A stretch of DNA of 64,000 nt, taken from Nemertoderma westbladi (Eukaryota; Xenacoelomorpha; Nemertodermatida; Nemertodermatidae). Where the stretch lies: the NCBI GenBank assembly GCA_032718475.1, contig JAUCBJ010008787.1, positions 1 through 64,000 of the forward strand, written 5' to 3'. Made by a program: the position numbers and the translations under genes. Each line of letters opens with the position of its first letter. Within the stretch, counting starts at the first letter, position 1. Below the pieces are notes generated by a model, which saw nothing but the letters and a program-made list of their open reading frames with translations, was not told the origin of the DNA and made no database searches. Positions 35,441-46,056 of the stretch are shown here, piece by piece.

Positions 35441-36375
35441 CAGTTCACAGGCCAACTTAAAGTCGGTTGTAGGAAAATTGACTAAATATTTTAGCAGCGC
35501 AAATTGCGCTTTCTTGCCTTTGTCTGCCAGATATTTCTGTGCAGTTGCAAAGCTACCACCACTAGTAAATATAATTCCTAAATATGTATAGTCGCTAACA
35601 ACCTTGACCTCGTGGCCGTTAAACATCCATTTTTCATGCATTGAAACTTGGCCTCCTTTCCTGAAAATTACTACGTTTGATTTATCGAGGTTAACAGTTA
35701 GCGACCAATATGCACAATAATTACTCAACACATCAAACGCATGTTGCAGATCTTCCACTGAGTTAGCTATAAGCACAATATCATCTGCGTAAAGTAATAA
35801 CAATAGTTTGAGAACACTAATAGAGATAGATACCTTGTACACCATTATTATGCAGTTCGGCTACTATATCATTTAAAAATAGATTGAACAACAAGGGACT
35901 GAGACATTCGCCTTGCCGTACTCCTAACCAACAAATAAACTCATTGGAATAAACACCTTCTACCCGAACGCGAGATTTAACTGAGTTGTACATACTTTTG
36001 ATTACATTTAATACATTCCCCAAAAACCCCAGCTTTAGTAGCTTAACCCACAATGCACTTCTATCAACGCAATCGAATGCTTTCCTTAGGTCAACAAATG
36101 CACAATATATTTTACCTATACCACTAGTTACAAAATGATCAATTATAGATTTAAGTATAAATATTTGGTCTACTGTAGCGCGGCCCCAACGAAACCGTGA
36201 TTGGGATTCAATAACCACTCCAAATCCTTCGGACCACCATTGTAGTCGGTTATTTAATACCAACGTGAATAGCTTACCAAATGCACTTAATAGAGTAATA
36301 CCTCTGTAGTTATTTGGGTCTCTCAAATCGCCCTTCTTCTTAAAAATAGGAGACACTATACCAGTAGATTTATTT
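35441..36375 (-). pseudogene. family C ORF2 central reverse transcriptase
   Basis: Frames 35817-36356 and 35351-35845 hold SPIFKKKGDLRDPNNYRGIT, RFRWGRATVDQIFILK, AFVDLRKAFDCVDR, GVRQGECLSPLLFNLFLNDI and the intact catalytic YADDIVLIANS, then LDKSNVVIFRKGG and YTYLGIIF. One frameshift near 35830 lies just before the YADD strand. Confidence 0.85.
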
Positions 36376-38708
36376 AATAATTAATAAATTAGTATCGCTC
36401 GAGTTCCTGCAGCTTTTATTCGTTTGTGGCTGCCTCTGGCTATGTTTGTGGCAGGAATGTTTGAACGCTAATAAGTTGGTCAATCATGGATGAAATGGAA
36501 CCAAACTTGGTACACATGTAGTCTATAAAAAATTTAGAAATTCTACACACAGACAAACTTCTACAGTTCCCCGGTCTGCTGCTAGGGGGCGAATTAACAG
36601 AAACGTAAAAATAGCTGTAATTATAGAACCAACGATCAGATTCATCTGAAATTTAGTAGTAGTTACCTAAGAGCATTGCTTAATTAGAAATTCTACAGAG
36701 ACTTTTACAGTTCCTGTCTGCCGCTAGTGGGGAATTGTTAGAGCTCCAGTTCAACGTGCTTAGCACGGTTTAATAAACAATAAATTAATTATTTTATTCA
36801 ATACAGTAATTATAACAGTAAAATGCAATGTAATCTATTTTTTAGTAAAATCAAGAGATAGGAGGGGGGTGGGACTGGACGCAAATCCCATCTTGGCGAA
36901 TTATTATCCCGTCTCAATATTAATTTCTCAATTTTGGGAAAGGAGCAGGTTACAGTGGCACGTTATTTTAACCAAAACAATAAAGTAAACACAATAGAAC
37001 AGGTTACAGTTTTATTTTTGAGAGAAATCAGCTGTTGTTATTTGCGTCCAATTTCCCCTGGAGAGGGATGAATTTTTATTGCGTCCAGCCCCCCCCCCCC
37101 CCCCCCCCCCTATCTTGAAATCAAATACCAAAAATATATTTATTATATGAACAATCTATTTGGAAATTGTAAGTTCGGCCTATCTCTTTACCATAAGCTC
37201 AGTATCTTTATCTGGTGTGTTTTTATTATTTTACCAATTATTTAATATGTTTGATAGAATTGAACAACACCGCCCAACACAACCAACTCTATATCCGCCT
37301 CGAGCATCGAGAATACGAGAAATTCGATCGAAATACATGCTTATCCCAGTAGTATCCGTCCGTAGTCACCGGACCGCTGCGGTTTACTCCCGTAGAACAG
37401 TAGAATTCCCGCAGCTTCCGAACCAATTCGACAACGAATTCGCTTCACACTTCAGAGAACAGAGAACGTAATCCAGTGCGATAACGTCTGCCCAACGTTC
37501 AACCATTTCCCCCAGCGATCCCAGGATCCGGGCCGCCGCTAAACCCAGATCGCAATCCTCATCGATTCGTCCAGTCGTCGACGTAAGTCAGTAAGTGGGA
37601 CTCTTCCAACCGCACTCCAAGGTGGGTGACCGGAGTGAGGCATGAGGAACTTGGCAGTGGCCCGCATTACGATCTGACCGACCGCCGTATTCCCAGTGTC
37701 TGAGTGTAGTAAATACCCAAATAGAATCGTACTGACAAACAAGCAATTCCGTAGTATTCCCCCGTTAATCACCTCTTGAAGCAACTCGGCTGCTCGGGTC
37801 CAGATACATCGCAGCATCGGACTGTCGGGAGCGTTTCAGACAGTAATGGAGCGGCATTTGCGAATATTTCCAATGGTTTTATAATAAATAAGGGGTTTCA
37901 ACAGTTCAATGCTAAAACAAATGGATTATTCCTAACCCCACCCCAATACAGCAATATACCTAACAGTATATAGCTTAGGTACCACAGTCTGACAGTACCA
38001 TAATCAGCACAGTCAGCCTACGCTAATTTCACAGCAAAGTCCTTGTCATGGCCTGTGTGTAGTAAGCCATGGGTGGTACCTACGGTGCGCACTACAATGG
38101 CAGTACAGCAATACGGTGTACCGTGCCAATGACTGAATGATTAGCGGTAACTATCTAAACTATTAGGCCTATGTTACAGTATTATTATTACCGGTGCCGG
38201 TAGGCCTACTGGGCTAATTACTGAATTAGGCCTAAACTATAATCGCCGCAAGGGTTGCATGATATGGCATGTCTGCAGTGTATGGTACCGGTTGACCAGT
38301 ATTGCAGTATTGAATGATTGCAGGATTCTCGATTCAGGGATTGAGTACAGCCTGACAGTACCGGTACACATGGTACATGCAGAATTGCAAAATTTGTTAG
38401 AAACACAGCTGATTTATCCTACAGTAATAATAATTTAACGCATTTTAAATTTGGATAAATAAATTTATTATAACTGCAATAACAGTTACACTGATGCTGC
38501 ACGAGGGCCCCACGCAAATTCTACTTGGAAAATTTTCAAACTTTTGCCAAACAACATGTGTACCAAGTTGTGATAGATTTCATCAAGGATTGGCCGAGTT
38601 ATTAACGTTTAAAATAAAATACTGAAAAAAACGCGACAGAACGACAGAACGACAGGTTGATTAATGGTACCACTACGCTAAGGCTCACTCACTTCGTGGC
38701 TCGCCCCA
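36376..38708. mobile_element. 2.3-kb composite insertion in family C RT
   Basis: Splits the LINE between the codons for ...SW and KS... of the RT N-terminus. The interior holds a poly-G-tipped MITE (36849-37123), two related blocks with CTGCTAGGGGGCGAA / CCGCTAGTGGGGAA at 36585-36600 and 36718-36740, and small unrecognised frames at 37160-37471 (+) and 37539-37817 (-). The right end (CACTTCGTGGCTCGCCCCA) resembles the right tip of the TIR element at 34842-35440. No matching left TIR was found, so it may be several nested insertions. Confidence 0.65.
36849..37123. mobile_element. MITE with poly-G/C terminal repeats, copy 1
   Basis: The left terminus ATCAAGAGATAGG plus G-rich run and GGACGCAA is mirrored by the right TTGCGTCC plus 22-base poly-C (37089-37110) and TATCTTGAAAT. 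The interior shares GAACAGGTTACAGTTTTATT with 50600-50860. Confidence 0.75.
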
Positions 38709-38981
38709 CCAGCTATCCGGAAAATAACCGCACTGTAAAGCTGCGTTAAAAATACTGGTTACGGTCGGAACTAGGGCCTGTGCCCCATCAATGAAAAATT
38801 CATTTAGAATACCATCGAATCCAGGTGCCTTATTCCTACGTAACTTTAAAATGGTGTTGGCCACCTCCTCGATGGGCAGGGCCAATATAATTCTCAAAAA
38901 TATATCTAGCTTGCTGTTGGTCGTAATCATTTGCACCGGGTGGGCTGATTCCCATATCCTGAAAACTAGAGCCAGTGTCAT
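38709..38981 (-). pseudogene. family C ORF2 RT N-terminus
   Basis: Frame with LPIEEVANTILKLRRNKAPG, FDGILNEFF and CGYFPDSW, RT motif 0/1 of LINEs. It is out of frame with the endonuclease-linker frame upstream (indel near 38890) and stops where the 2.3-kb insertion begins. Confidence 0.82.
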
Positions 38982-40605
38982 TTAACGCTGTAAAATGTGC
39001 TTCAAAAGTTTCAGCACTAACCGGTGATTTACTGCATTTACTACCGTTAGCACCTTCACAACTGCGCCTTAGCAGCTTCCAAAACTTTTTTGTATCCGCA
39101 ACTTTGTAGTTGCGTAGCGCATCTGATTTCTCACAATTATAGTCATATCGCGCTTTGCGCAATGTTTTTTTATATTTACTACGCTTTTGGACCATTATAG
39201 CACAGGAAGTAGAATCCTTAGATTCTTTGAAACACCCTAATGAATGTTTAAATGCATCCCTAGCTAAGGCACAGTTCTCATCGAACCACGGTGCACTAGG
39301 CCTACCACTACTGCAACTGTTAGACACATTACTAGTATTTGAATCAACTTTAAAATATAAATCGGCTACATCACATAATATGTCCGTAAAATCATTAATG
39401 GCTACATCAACTTTACTGCTGGTTAGCGGCTCCAGACAAGTCACATTGTCTAGGACCTCGTCAAACCTAGATTGTATCTGCTCCGAGCTAAGTATGTCCT
39501 TGAAACGGTCCCGCTGCGAAGGACGATATTTGTATTTATTGCCGGCGTCACTTGGGAGGCCACCAGCAGTATTGTTAATATTACTGTTATTTTTAACATT
39601 GACATTAATATTACTTGCACCGAGACTAAACGTTGCTGATACTACACAATGGTGGGATATAATATTGGGGTCATTTATTATAAAATCATAACAACAATTG
39701 ATAAGGTCAATGTCTCCCAAAAAATATTCAATTGTTGATTTACGTAAACCGCAACGTCCGCCATCCGCAAAAAATGTACAAGCTCCCACGCCTTTATCAG
39801 CGCCTACCCATCCATTGAACACTTTCAGCGTAGTAGACCAGCATAGAGATATAAGTTTTTCTCCATGCCGATTAACAGTGGTGTCCATGTTATTGCGCAG
39901 CCTCATCTCACTGGGTAATACAGAATCATCAAAAATATAATCGTCTGGTAAAAGGCTTTCTAAACCAACACATTAGGAATCATTTGCAATGTAATCTTCC
40001 AAGGTACCTGTCCTTGCATTGAGGTCACCAACAATTAAAATACTTGATTGGCTACAGTACAGGGAAATTCCCTCCAGCAACCTATCAAACACACTACCGG
40101 TATCATTTAGATTGCTAGTTGATGCATCCGGTTGGATATATGCAGCACACAAAATTAAATCTTTTCCAAGCTTTGAACCTGGCTTGCCTTCAAATTTTAA
40201 CCATAAAAGATCTTCAGTAGCAAAATCCGCTAATTGACTAACTTTTAATCCCAGAGAATCTGATACATATACAGATACTCCCCCGCTATACCTTTTAGCC
40301 TTCTTATGTTTATACTTCCTACATACCTCGAATGGCTTACTAAAATCAGCTATATTTACATTATGAATATTGTCTGGAGATAGCCAGGTCTCCACACAGA
40401 CAAAAATATCGTGCTCTGAAATAGTTTCGCAAAATTTAGGATCAGCTACCGCAGTTGTTAACCCTTCCACATTCAAGAGTCCCACCTTCAGTCGTTTATC
40501 ATTGCGATTCGTCTGAGTGTGTCTCCATTTTAAATTTTTAAATCCTATCCCGTCTGGTTGGCCGTGTCGGGTAGAAAACCCCCCGACCTGTCTCTGATTT
40601 TCCAA
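38836..40605 (-). pseudogene. family C ORF2 AP endonuclease and linker
   Basis: Endonuclease domain: KVGLLNVEGLTTA, IFVCVETWLS (catalytic Glu kept), YSGGVSVYVSDS, ILIVGDLNARTG (Asp, Asn kept). A TAA at 39973-39975 interrupts the frame; the same frame then continues with STIEYFLGDIDLINCCYDFI and ISHHCVV at the position of the SDH active site, here SHH. The linker carries SAPWFDENCALARDAF and KKFWKLLRRSCEG. The frame has no ATG at its upstream end; a TAG lies three codons before 40605. Confidence 0.85.
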
Positions 40606-40788
40606 TCCCCGCTAACGCCCGCCATATCCCTCTCAATAACAATTACTGGTGTTTGCTGTTGTGAGCCCTGGCTACCCACAGCCGACTCCAAACAACCGTC
40701 TAGGTTTGGTCCCGGGTTCAACCCCTCGCCCGCTGGACGTCTGTTCGCCTGCTGGACGATGGAGGGTTATCCTGATCAATGCATCTAG

Positions 40789-41823
40789 CTAGCTCCGATG
40801 ATGTCGTTTCGTTCGTCGGTGTCGGTTCAGGTTGCTGTGCATCAAACTTGGACTGACCTTCTTCCCACGTATTTTTATCCTCAGCTCGCTTCCTGTCCCC
40901 CTCTCTTCGTTTCTCCTCACGTAGACATTGACACGTGCGTCCATTCCCTGTTCCTTGGCCTCACGTGCCAAACGAAATAATATCGAGCGTTGTGCTCTCA
41001 TCTCGGGCGGATGATCATCCACCATGTGAATTTCGGAGCGCTCCAGTTGATGTTTCTCGTCCAAAGCCAAATACTTGTCGGCCATGTTAGTAAATTCGAT
41101 TTTAATTGGACGTGTGGCTCCTCGCCTAAAGGCACCCTGCCTAGAAACACGATCGATTGCAAGTCGGTCTTTTATTCTCAACTCCTTTTCTATAAAGTTA
41201 GTCGCAACTAACTTTAAGTTCTCGTTTCGTGATTCCTTTACATTCATCACAATTAAGTTTCGGCGCCCCCATTGCCTCTCGTTCTCAACAACTCGTTTAA
41301 GCTGCATCCTATGGTTGTTGTTAACTTTCATTTCCAGCATTTTGATGTTACCTTCCATAGCAGACAGACCCTCAGCAATCTTCGGGATCATTAGGATACT
41401 ATCTAAATGCTCTTGCGATAACACTGCCTGGGCCTGGTCCAGCGATCGACCACTGCTGCTGACTCTTGTCCTCTTATTATGATGATAATTACCCCTAGGG
41501 AACTGGAACTCCCCACTTACTCCCGCTTCATGGCGCCTACCTCGCGGGAATCCCCCATCGTCGGTACCAAGGTTTCCTATTTCCATAATTTCCACAAGAT
41601 CATCCGCTGTATCGTATTCCATGAGGCCGGTGGATTCATCACCCGTGGCATTGTCCCTTAGACAGCTATAACGATTGGAGCCATGTCACCCCTGCAACGA
41701 ACTCAGTCTGTCACTTGCCCTGTCGTCACCCGTAGCAGGCAGCCCACCACCACCGCGAGGCTCAGTGGCTTGCTGCCCAGTAGGATGGTTTGGACGTTCA
41801 GGTGTATATGGTTTGGGAACCAT
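40789..41823 (-). pseudogene. family C ORF1 (nucleic-acid-binding protein)
   Basis: LINE ORF1 coats the RNA. The ATG at 41823 opens a frame beginning MVPKPYTPERPNHP that is cut by TGA at 41686-41688 (codon 46) and then runs open to 40789. A predicted coiled coil (about residues 130-175: ISAMEGNIKMLEMKVN-type heptads) precedes an RRM-like part (RNLIVMNVKES, ATNFIEKELRI, RPIKIEFTNM) and a C-terminal domain (RSILFRLAREAKEQ), the trimeric L1-type ORF1 order. One nonsense codon is the only clear lesion. Confidence 0.72.
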
Positions 41824-41870
41824 CACGACTTATTACTGTATTACACTTGTATTTACAGCTAGCTGATTTA

Positions 41871-42139
41871 ATTAACTTTCTCAGTACTCAACGGTCAAAT
41901 AATCCAACATAAATAACATAAATACATCACAGTATATATTACAGTACCTTATAAAAGTGTATATACCGATCGGGATATATTTATATATCCCGATCGGGAT
42001 AGGGAACCCTACTTTGGGTGGGGTGACTTGAGACAGTGCTTACAGTAAACTAAAAAAAATGCCACTAGTGAAAATGTTTTTCTCCAAAAAACGGATAGAC
42101 TGATAGAGGAAGTTTTCTTCTAGGCCTATCATTACAGCA
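41871..42139. other. intergenic; perfect hairpin at 41966-41997
   Basis: Contains CCGATCGGGATATA and its exact reverse complement TATATCCCGATCGG separated by 4 bases. No ORF. Confidence 0.6.
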
Positions 42140-42175
42140 TTATCTCATTACCTTATCGTCACAGTTGACGTCGGT

Positions 42176-44362
42176 TTTTCAACAAGTGACCATTCATCTG
42201 TATTTTTAATCTATGTGGTCCCTATCAGTTTGTAAATAGTGAACCTGTACAATATTTAGATTATAAGAACGGCGACTATGTAGCATTTTCTTCCTTTTTA
42301 GATACTCAAGATTGGCATTGCAATTTTGAATCATGTAATACAGTAGATGATTATTGGATTGCTTTTTATAATGTTGTTAACGCTGGTATAACGCGTTTTA
42401 TTCCATGCAAAGATATTCCTGTTTCTTTTAGAAAACGTTATCCCGATCACATTAGGCAACTTCAACGAAAAAAGAAATTGAATAGACGTCAATATAAATT
42501 GAAAATGGAAAAGGCGGCACACACCACAGGGTAACCTAGCTTACAATAGGTGTGCGAAGGAAATTTCTAGAACAATATTTAGGAATTTATGTCTGAGAGA
42601 AAATAAGATTTTAACCTCAGGCCGTCCAAACGCTATTTTTAGCTACATTAGTTCCAAGAGAAATTATAAATCTGGAGTTGCCCCTTTGAATTTCAAAGGT
42701 GATGTAATCGTTGACGACGCAATTAAAGCCAGGATTTTTTCGAAGGTTCTGGCAGAGAATTACTGTAACGATGATGGTAATTGCCCCCCTTTCAGTCGTG
42801 CGGTGCCAAATAATACACATATTAGCGACATTACTTTTAATCCCAGTGTAGTACTTAAGATTTTACGAGACCTACCATCAAAGTCTGGCTCAACACCAGA
42901 TGGCATGCCTAGCTTATTATACCGTAGTTTGGCTACACAGCTAGCAACGCCTTTGTCTGCTATGTTTGAAATATCTTTCAGTTTACATGTGTTACCTAAT
43001 ATCTGGCTTACAGCAATTGTAGTACCCCTGTTCAAGAAAGATGACCCGTCCAACCCATACAACTACCGGCCAATTTCTTTGACTTGCATTGCCTGCAAAA
43101 TAATGGAAACTAGTATTAAAAATGAACTTTTAAAGTACCTTTCGAATGGCCTAATTTCTAAAAATCAACACGGCTTTCTCAAACGCCGCTCAACTGCAAC
43201 TCATCTCCTCGAGTGCACGAACGATTGGTACAAATTATTAGATAATAAACAGAACATGGATATTATATTATTTATATCGACTCCGAGAAGGCCTTCGATA
43301 AGGTGGTACACTCTAAACTTTTACAAAAACTGGCCGCGTATGGGATTTCAGGTAATCTATTTGACTGGATAGTCGCCTCTTAGCTAATCGTAGTCAACGT
43401 GTTTTAGTTGGATACAAATACTCAGATTATGTTGACGTCAAATCAGGAACACCCCAAGGAAGCGTCTTGGGGCCGATTTTGTTCCTAGTTTTTGTAAACG
43501 ATTTGCCTTCGGAATTTACAAATGTAGGTTGCAAACTATTTGCTGACGATTTAAAATTATATGGAAACAGTAATAATCCGGCAAACATTCAAAATGCGTT
43601 GGATAGATTAGCCAGTTGGAGTAAAACCTGGCAGCTCAATGTCGCTGCGCACAAATGTCATGTACTTCACCTTGGTACACGCACACCGAGTGAGTACACT
43701 CTCAACGGTTCTATTCTAGAACTCAAGGAGAGTTGTAAGGACCTAGGTATTATCGTTACCAAAAATCTGCGTTTCAGCAAATACTGCAGCCAACAAGTAT
43801 CCAAGGCGTATAAAATGTGCAATATAATATTTAGGTGCTTCCACACTTCTAATGTCAATGTACTTATTACGGCTTATAAGGCGTATGTTCGCCCACTGTT
43901 AGAGTATTGTACTGTGGTTTGGTCTCCTCACCAAATTTTTAATATAAAATTGGTTGAGCGCGTCCAACGATATTTCACCAGACGATTGTTTTCAATATGT
44001 CAGTTAACACACATAGATACTGTAACAGTTACTCTAATAGATTAATACACTTGAAACTCCAACCATTAGAAGTTAGGCGAATTATTTTTGATATCCGTAT
44101 GGTTTATAATATTTGTCACAATAACATTGACCTTCATTTTAACGATTTTTTCTCGCATGTGCAACGGCAAGGTTTGCGAGGCCATAACAGGAAACTGTTT
44201 GCACAGCCTAGCAGGCTAGTCGTTGTCAGAAATCGTTTTGCCAGCCGTATAGTATCCGTGTGGAATTCCTTGCCCTCAGATGCCGTTAATGCACGTAATT
44301 TGTATATTTTTAATTGCCATATACGTCATATTGATTTCAGTCACTTTTGTCATTTTGTTTAA
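42176..44362 (+). pseudogene. family D LINE ORF2, frame-broken
   Basis: Pieces in order: FSTSDHSSVF; linker FRKRYPDHIRQLQRKKK; at 42686-43372 SGSTPDGMPSLLYRSLA, VVPLFKKDDPSNPYNYRPIS and HGFLKRRSTATHLLEC; a frameshift in the DF.KAFD motif near 43280; at 43467-44045 GPILFLVFVNDLP, the catalytic KLFADDLKLYGN and YVRPLLEYCTVVW; a frameshift near 44000; at 43997-44362 LKLQPLEVRRIIFDIRMVYN. At least three frame breaks. The catalytic aspartates are retained. Confidence 0.85.
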
Positions 44363-44663
44363 ATATGCACACATTATACCCCGCTTCGTATTTTGATTTG
44401 ATTTTTATATTTTTTTTTATATTTTCTCTGTTCATAATGACCGACCGTGTTTTACCATTTTATTTTTTTAGTTTGCAACATTTTTACTTAATTCCAATAG
44501 AGATACAATCGTAAGTGCGACATTGCCTGGGTTATCTTCTCCCTCCATACATATAATTGTTTAATTAAAGGTCTGATTTAATTTCATTTTGTGAATATGT
44601 ATGTCATTAAGATTAATTTTAAATAATTAATTATTTTATTTGTCGGTGCAATTATTTGGAGTG

Positions 44664-44703
44664 CAATTACATTACATTACATTACACTGTTACATTACAT
44701 TAA
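44664..44703 (+). repeat. (ATTAC)n tail of LINE family D
   Basis: Imperfect pentanucleotide repeats at the 3' end of the element. Confidence 0.8.
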
Positions 44704-44822
44704 ATCTTCCCTCCATCGCTAATTTACTTTTCAAGTTATGTACAAAAACATTAAAAAAATGTATCAAGTCACCCCAGTTGCCAAGTTTAAGGTACTAAAT
44801 TTGCAATTGCCATAGTTCAGTA

Positions 44823-44897
44823 CTGATAGTAACAATGTGTTGGCAAGCTGTATTTTTCGAGGTGTTTGTTATTATACATTTATTATAGGAAGGGATC
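44823..44897. repeat. 75-bp inverted arm
   Basis: Exact reverse complement of 45173-45246 (74 of 74 bases by eye). The pair brackets the first ribozyme unit. Confidence 0.92.
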
Positions 44898-44899
44898 AA

Positions 44900-44965
44900 G
44901 AACCTGTGGCCTAGTGGTTGTAGTCTCAGCTTCCGCCTCGAGGTCCCAGGTTCGAATCCGACACC
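44900..44965 (+). promoter_or_regulatory. tRNA-like pol III promoter, unit 1
   Basis: A box TGGCCTAGTGG at 44907-44917 and a perfect B box GGTTCGAATCC at 44949-44959, spaced as in a tRNA. The unit 2 equivalent is at 45311-45376. Confidence 0.82.
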
Positions 44966-45005
44966 ACGCTGATGAGACCCAGTAAGGTCGAAACGCGTAC
45001 GTGGT
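44963..45005 (+). ncRNA. hammerhead ribozyme, unit 1
   Basis: Type I arrangement. Stem I ACCACG (44963-44968) pairs with CGTGGT (45000-45005). CTGATGA is at 44969-44975. Stem II GACC/GGTC closes a CAGTAA loop. GAAA is at 44990-44993. Stem III is only CGCG (44994-44997), then TA, with predicted cleavage after the GTA triplet at 44997-44999. All core bases of the hammerhead consensus are present. The tiny self-complementary stem III suggests activity as a dimer. Confidence 0.85.
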
Positions 45006-45310
45006 TTGGAGAGATATGAGATATTAATTTCAAGAAAAATTACGCGATTCCTAAATTTGTACACTACCCGGTTAAAAAGTACGCATGTGATGGGATTAGT
45101 CCCACAATTGCGCCAATAAAAGATAAGTTATTTTCGGTAAAATAAACTTATCATTCGAGGTTAAGACCCCTAGATCCCTTCCTATAATAAATGTATAATA
45201 ACAAACACCTCGAAAAATACAGCTTGCCAACACATTGTTACTATCAATAATAAAAAATCAGGGGCTAATAAAATGGCAGCTGTCTTTGAAATTAATTCTC
45301 CATATCTCAA

Positions 45311-45376
45311 GAACCTGTGGCCTAGTGGTTGTAGTCTCAGCTTCCGCCTCGAGGTCCCAGGTTCGAATCCGACACC
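45311..45376 (+). promoter_or_regulatory. tRNA-like pol III promoter, unit 2
   Basis: A box at 45318-45328 and B box at 45360-45370, identical to unit 1. Confidence 0.82.
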
Positions 45377-45416
45377 ACGCTGATGAGACCCAGTAAGGTC
45401 GAAACGCGTACGTGGT
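45374..45416 (+). ncRNA. hammerhead ribozyme, unit 2
   Basis: Identical to 44963-45005 and exactly 411 bases downstream. Cleavage at both sites would release a 411-nt RNA. Confidence 0.85.
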
Positions 45417-45609
45417 TTGGAGAGATATGAGATATTAATTTCAAGAAAAATTACGCGATTCCTAAATTTGTACACTACCCGGTTAAAAAGTACGCATGTG
45501 ATGGGATTAGTCCCACAATTGCGCCAATAAAAGATAAGTTATTTTCGGTAAAATAAACTTATCATTCGAGGTTAAGACCCCTAGATCCCTTCCTATAATA
45601 GTTCAGTAC

Positions 45610-45864
45610 AGTAGTTCAAGTTCATAATCGTCAACTTCAGATGTCAGAGCTTGCACATTTCTGATTTCTACTGCTGTAGGCCTACTGCAGTACTGCTGTA
45701 CTGGCTCTGGCAGAATCAGAAACTGGTAAGGTAACACTAACACTATCTGACTGTAACTGTATAACTGTATAACCAGATAACAGGGTACAGTAAGGTCAGA
45801 AGGTAGGCTAGGCCTAATCAGCCTGACTGCCTGTCAGCTACCGGAACGGCTGTACGGTAATGGT
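45610..45864 (+). promoter_or_regulatory. HIRA upstream/5' UTR region
   Basis: 255 bases between the ribozyme element and the HIRA ATG. No TATA box is evident. It contains CAGTACTGCTGTACTG-type palindromes and a CTGGTAAGGTAAC donor-like word at 45722 that could belong to a 5' UTR intron. Transcription start not determinable. Confidence 0.4.
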
Positions 45865-46056
45865 ATGAAGATTATTAAACCATCGTGGGTTGGCCATGAT
45901 GGCGCTACTGGAGCTGCGATATTCTCAGTGGACATCCACCCAGACGGTTCCCGAGTGGCGACAGCCGGGCAGGGTGGGACTGCCGGATGCATCATCGTGT
46001 GGAACATGTCGCCGTTGCGCTCCAAAAACGCTGAGCAGGACGAGAACGTCCCCAAG
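45865..46056 (+). CDS. HIRA: HIRA exon 1 (codons 1-64)
   Basis: First WD40 blade. Ends DENVPK at AAG|GTAAGG (donor 46057), phase 0. Confidence 0.92.

Larger units (their letters stand above)
33960..41870 (-). mobile_element. LINE family C, near full-length, split by two insertions
   Basis: One non-LTR element read on the minus strand: ORF1 (41823-40789), ORF2 endonuclease and linker (40605-38836), RT start (38981-38709), a 2.3-kb insertion, central RT (36375-35441), a 0.6-kb TIR element, C-terminal region (34841-33973). The protein segments on either side of each insertion follow each other in the expected LINE order, and the codons flanking the 2.3-kb insertion meet in frame. Two ORFs plus AP endonuclease put it in the CR1/L1/jockey-like grade; exact clade not resolved. 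Confidence 0.85.
42140..44703 (+). mobile_element. LINE family D (CR1/jockey-like), 5'-truncated
   Basis: Starts inside the endonuclease C-terminus (GFSTSDHSSVF, the SDH motif, near 42176), then linker, RT, C-terminal region and a 3' UTR ending in (ATTAC)n at 44664-44700. Lineage inferred from VERVQRYFTRRLF and VWNSLPSDAV near the C-terminus. Confidence 0.87.
44812..45609 (+). mobile_element. tandem hammerhead-ribozyme retroelement (retrozyme/SINE-like)
   Basis: Compound insertion: inverted arm (44823-44897), unit 1 (44896-45189), spacer (45190-45306), unit 2 (45307-45600). It is flanked by the direct repeat ATAGTTCAGTAC at 44812-44823 and 45598-45609. The two 294-bp units look identical. 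Each has a tRNA-like head with pol III boxes and then a hammerhead ribozyme. The inverted arm is a perfect reverse complement of 45173-45246. A tandem of ribozyme repeats with an inverted 5' extension recalls Penelope-like elements and animal retrozymes. It lies about 255 bp upstream of the HIRA start codon. Confidence 0.8.

Noticed and set aside
37539-37817. 92-codon minus-strand ORF with RVPLTDLRRRLDES
   Set aside because: Looks protein-like but unrecognised, isolated and without splice context; not enough to call a gene.
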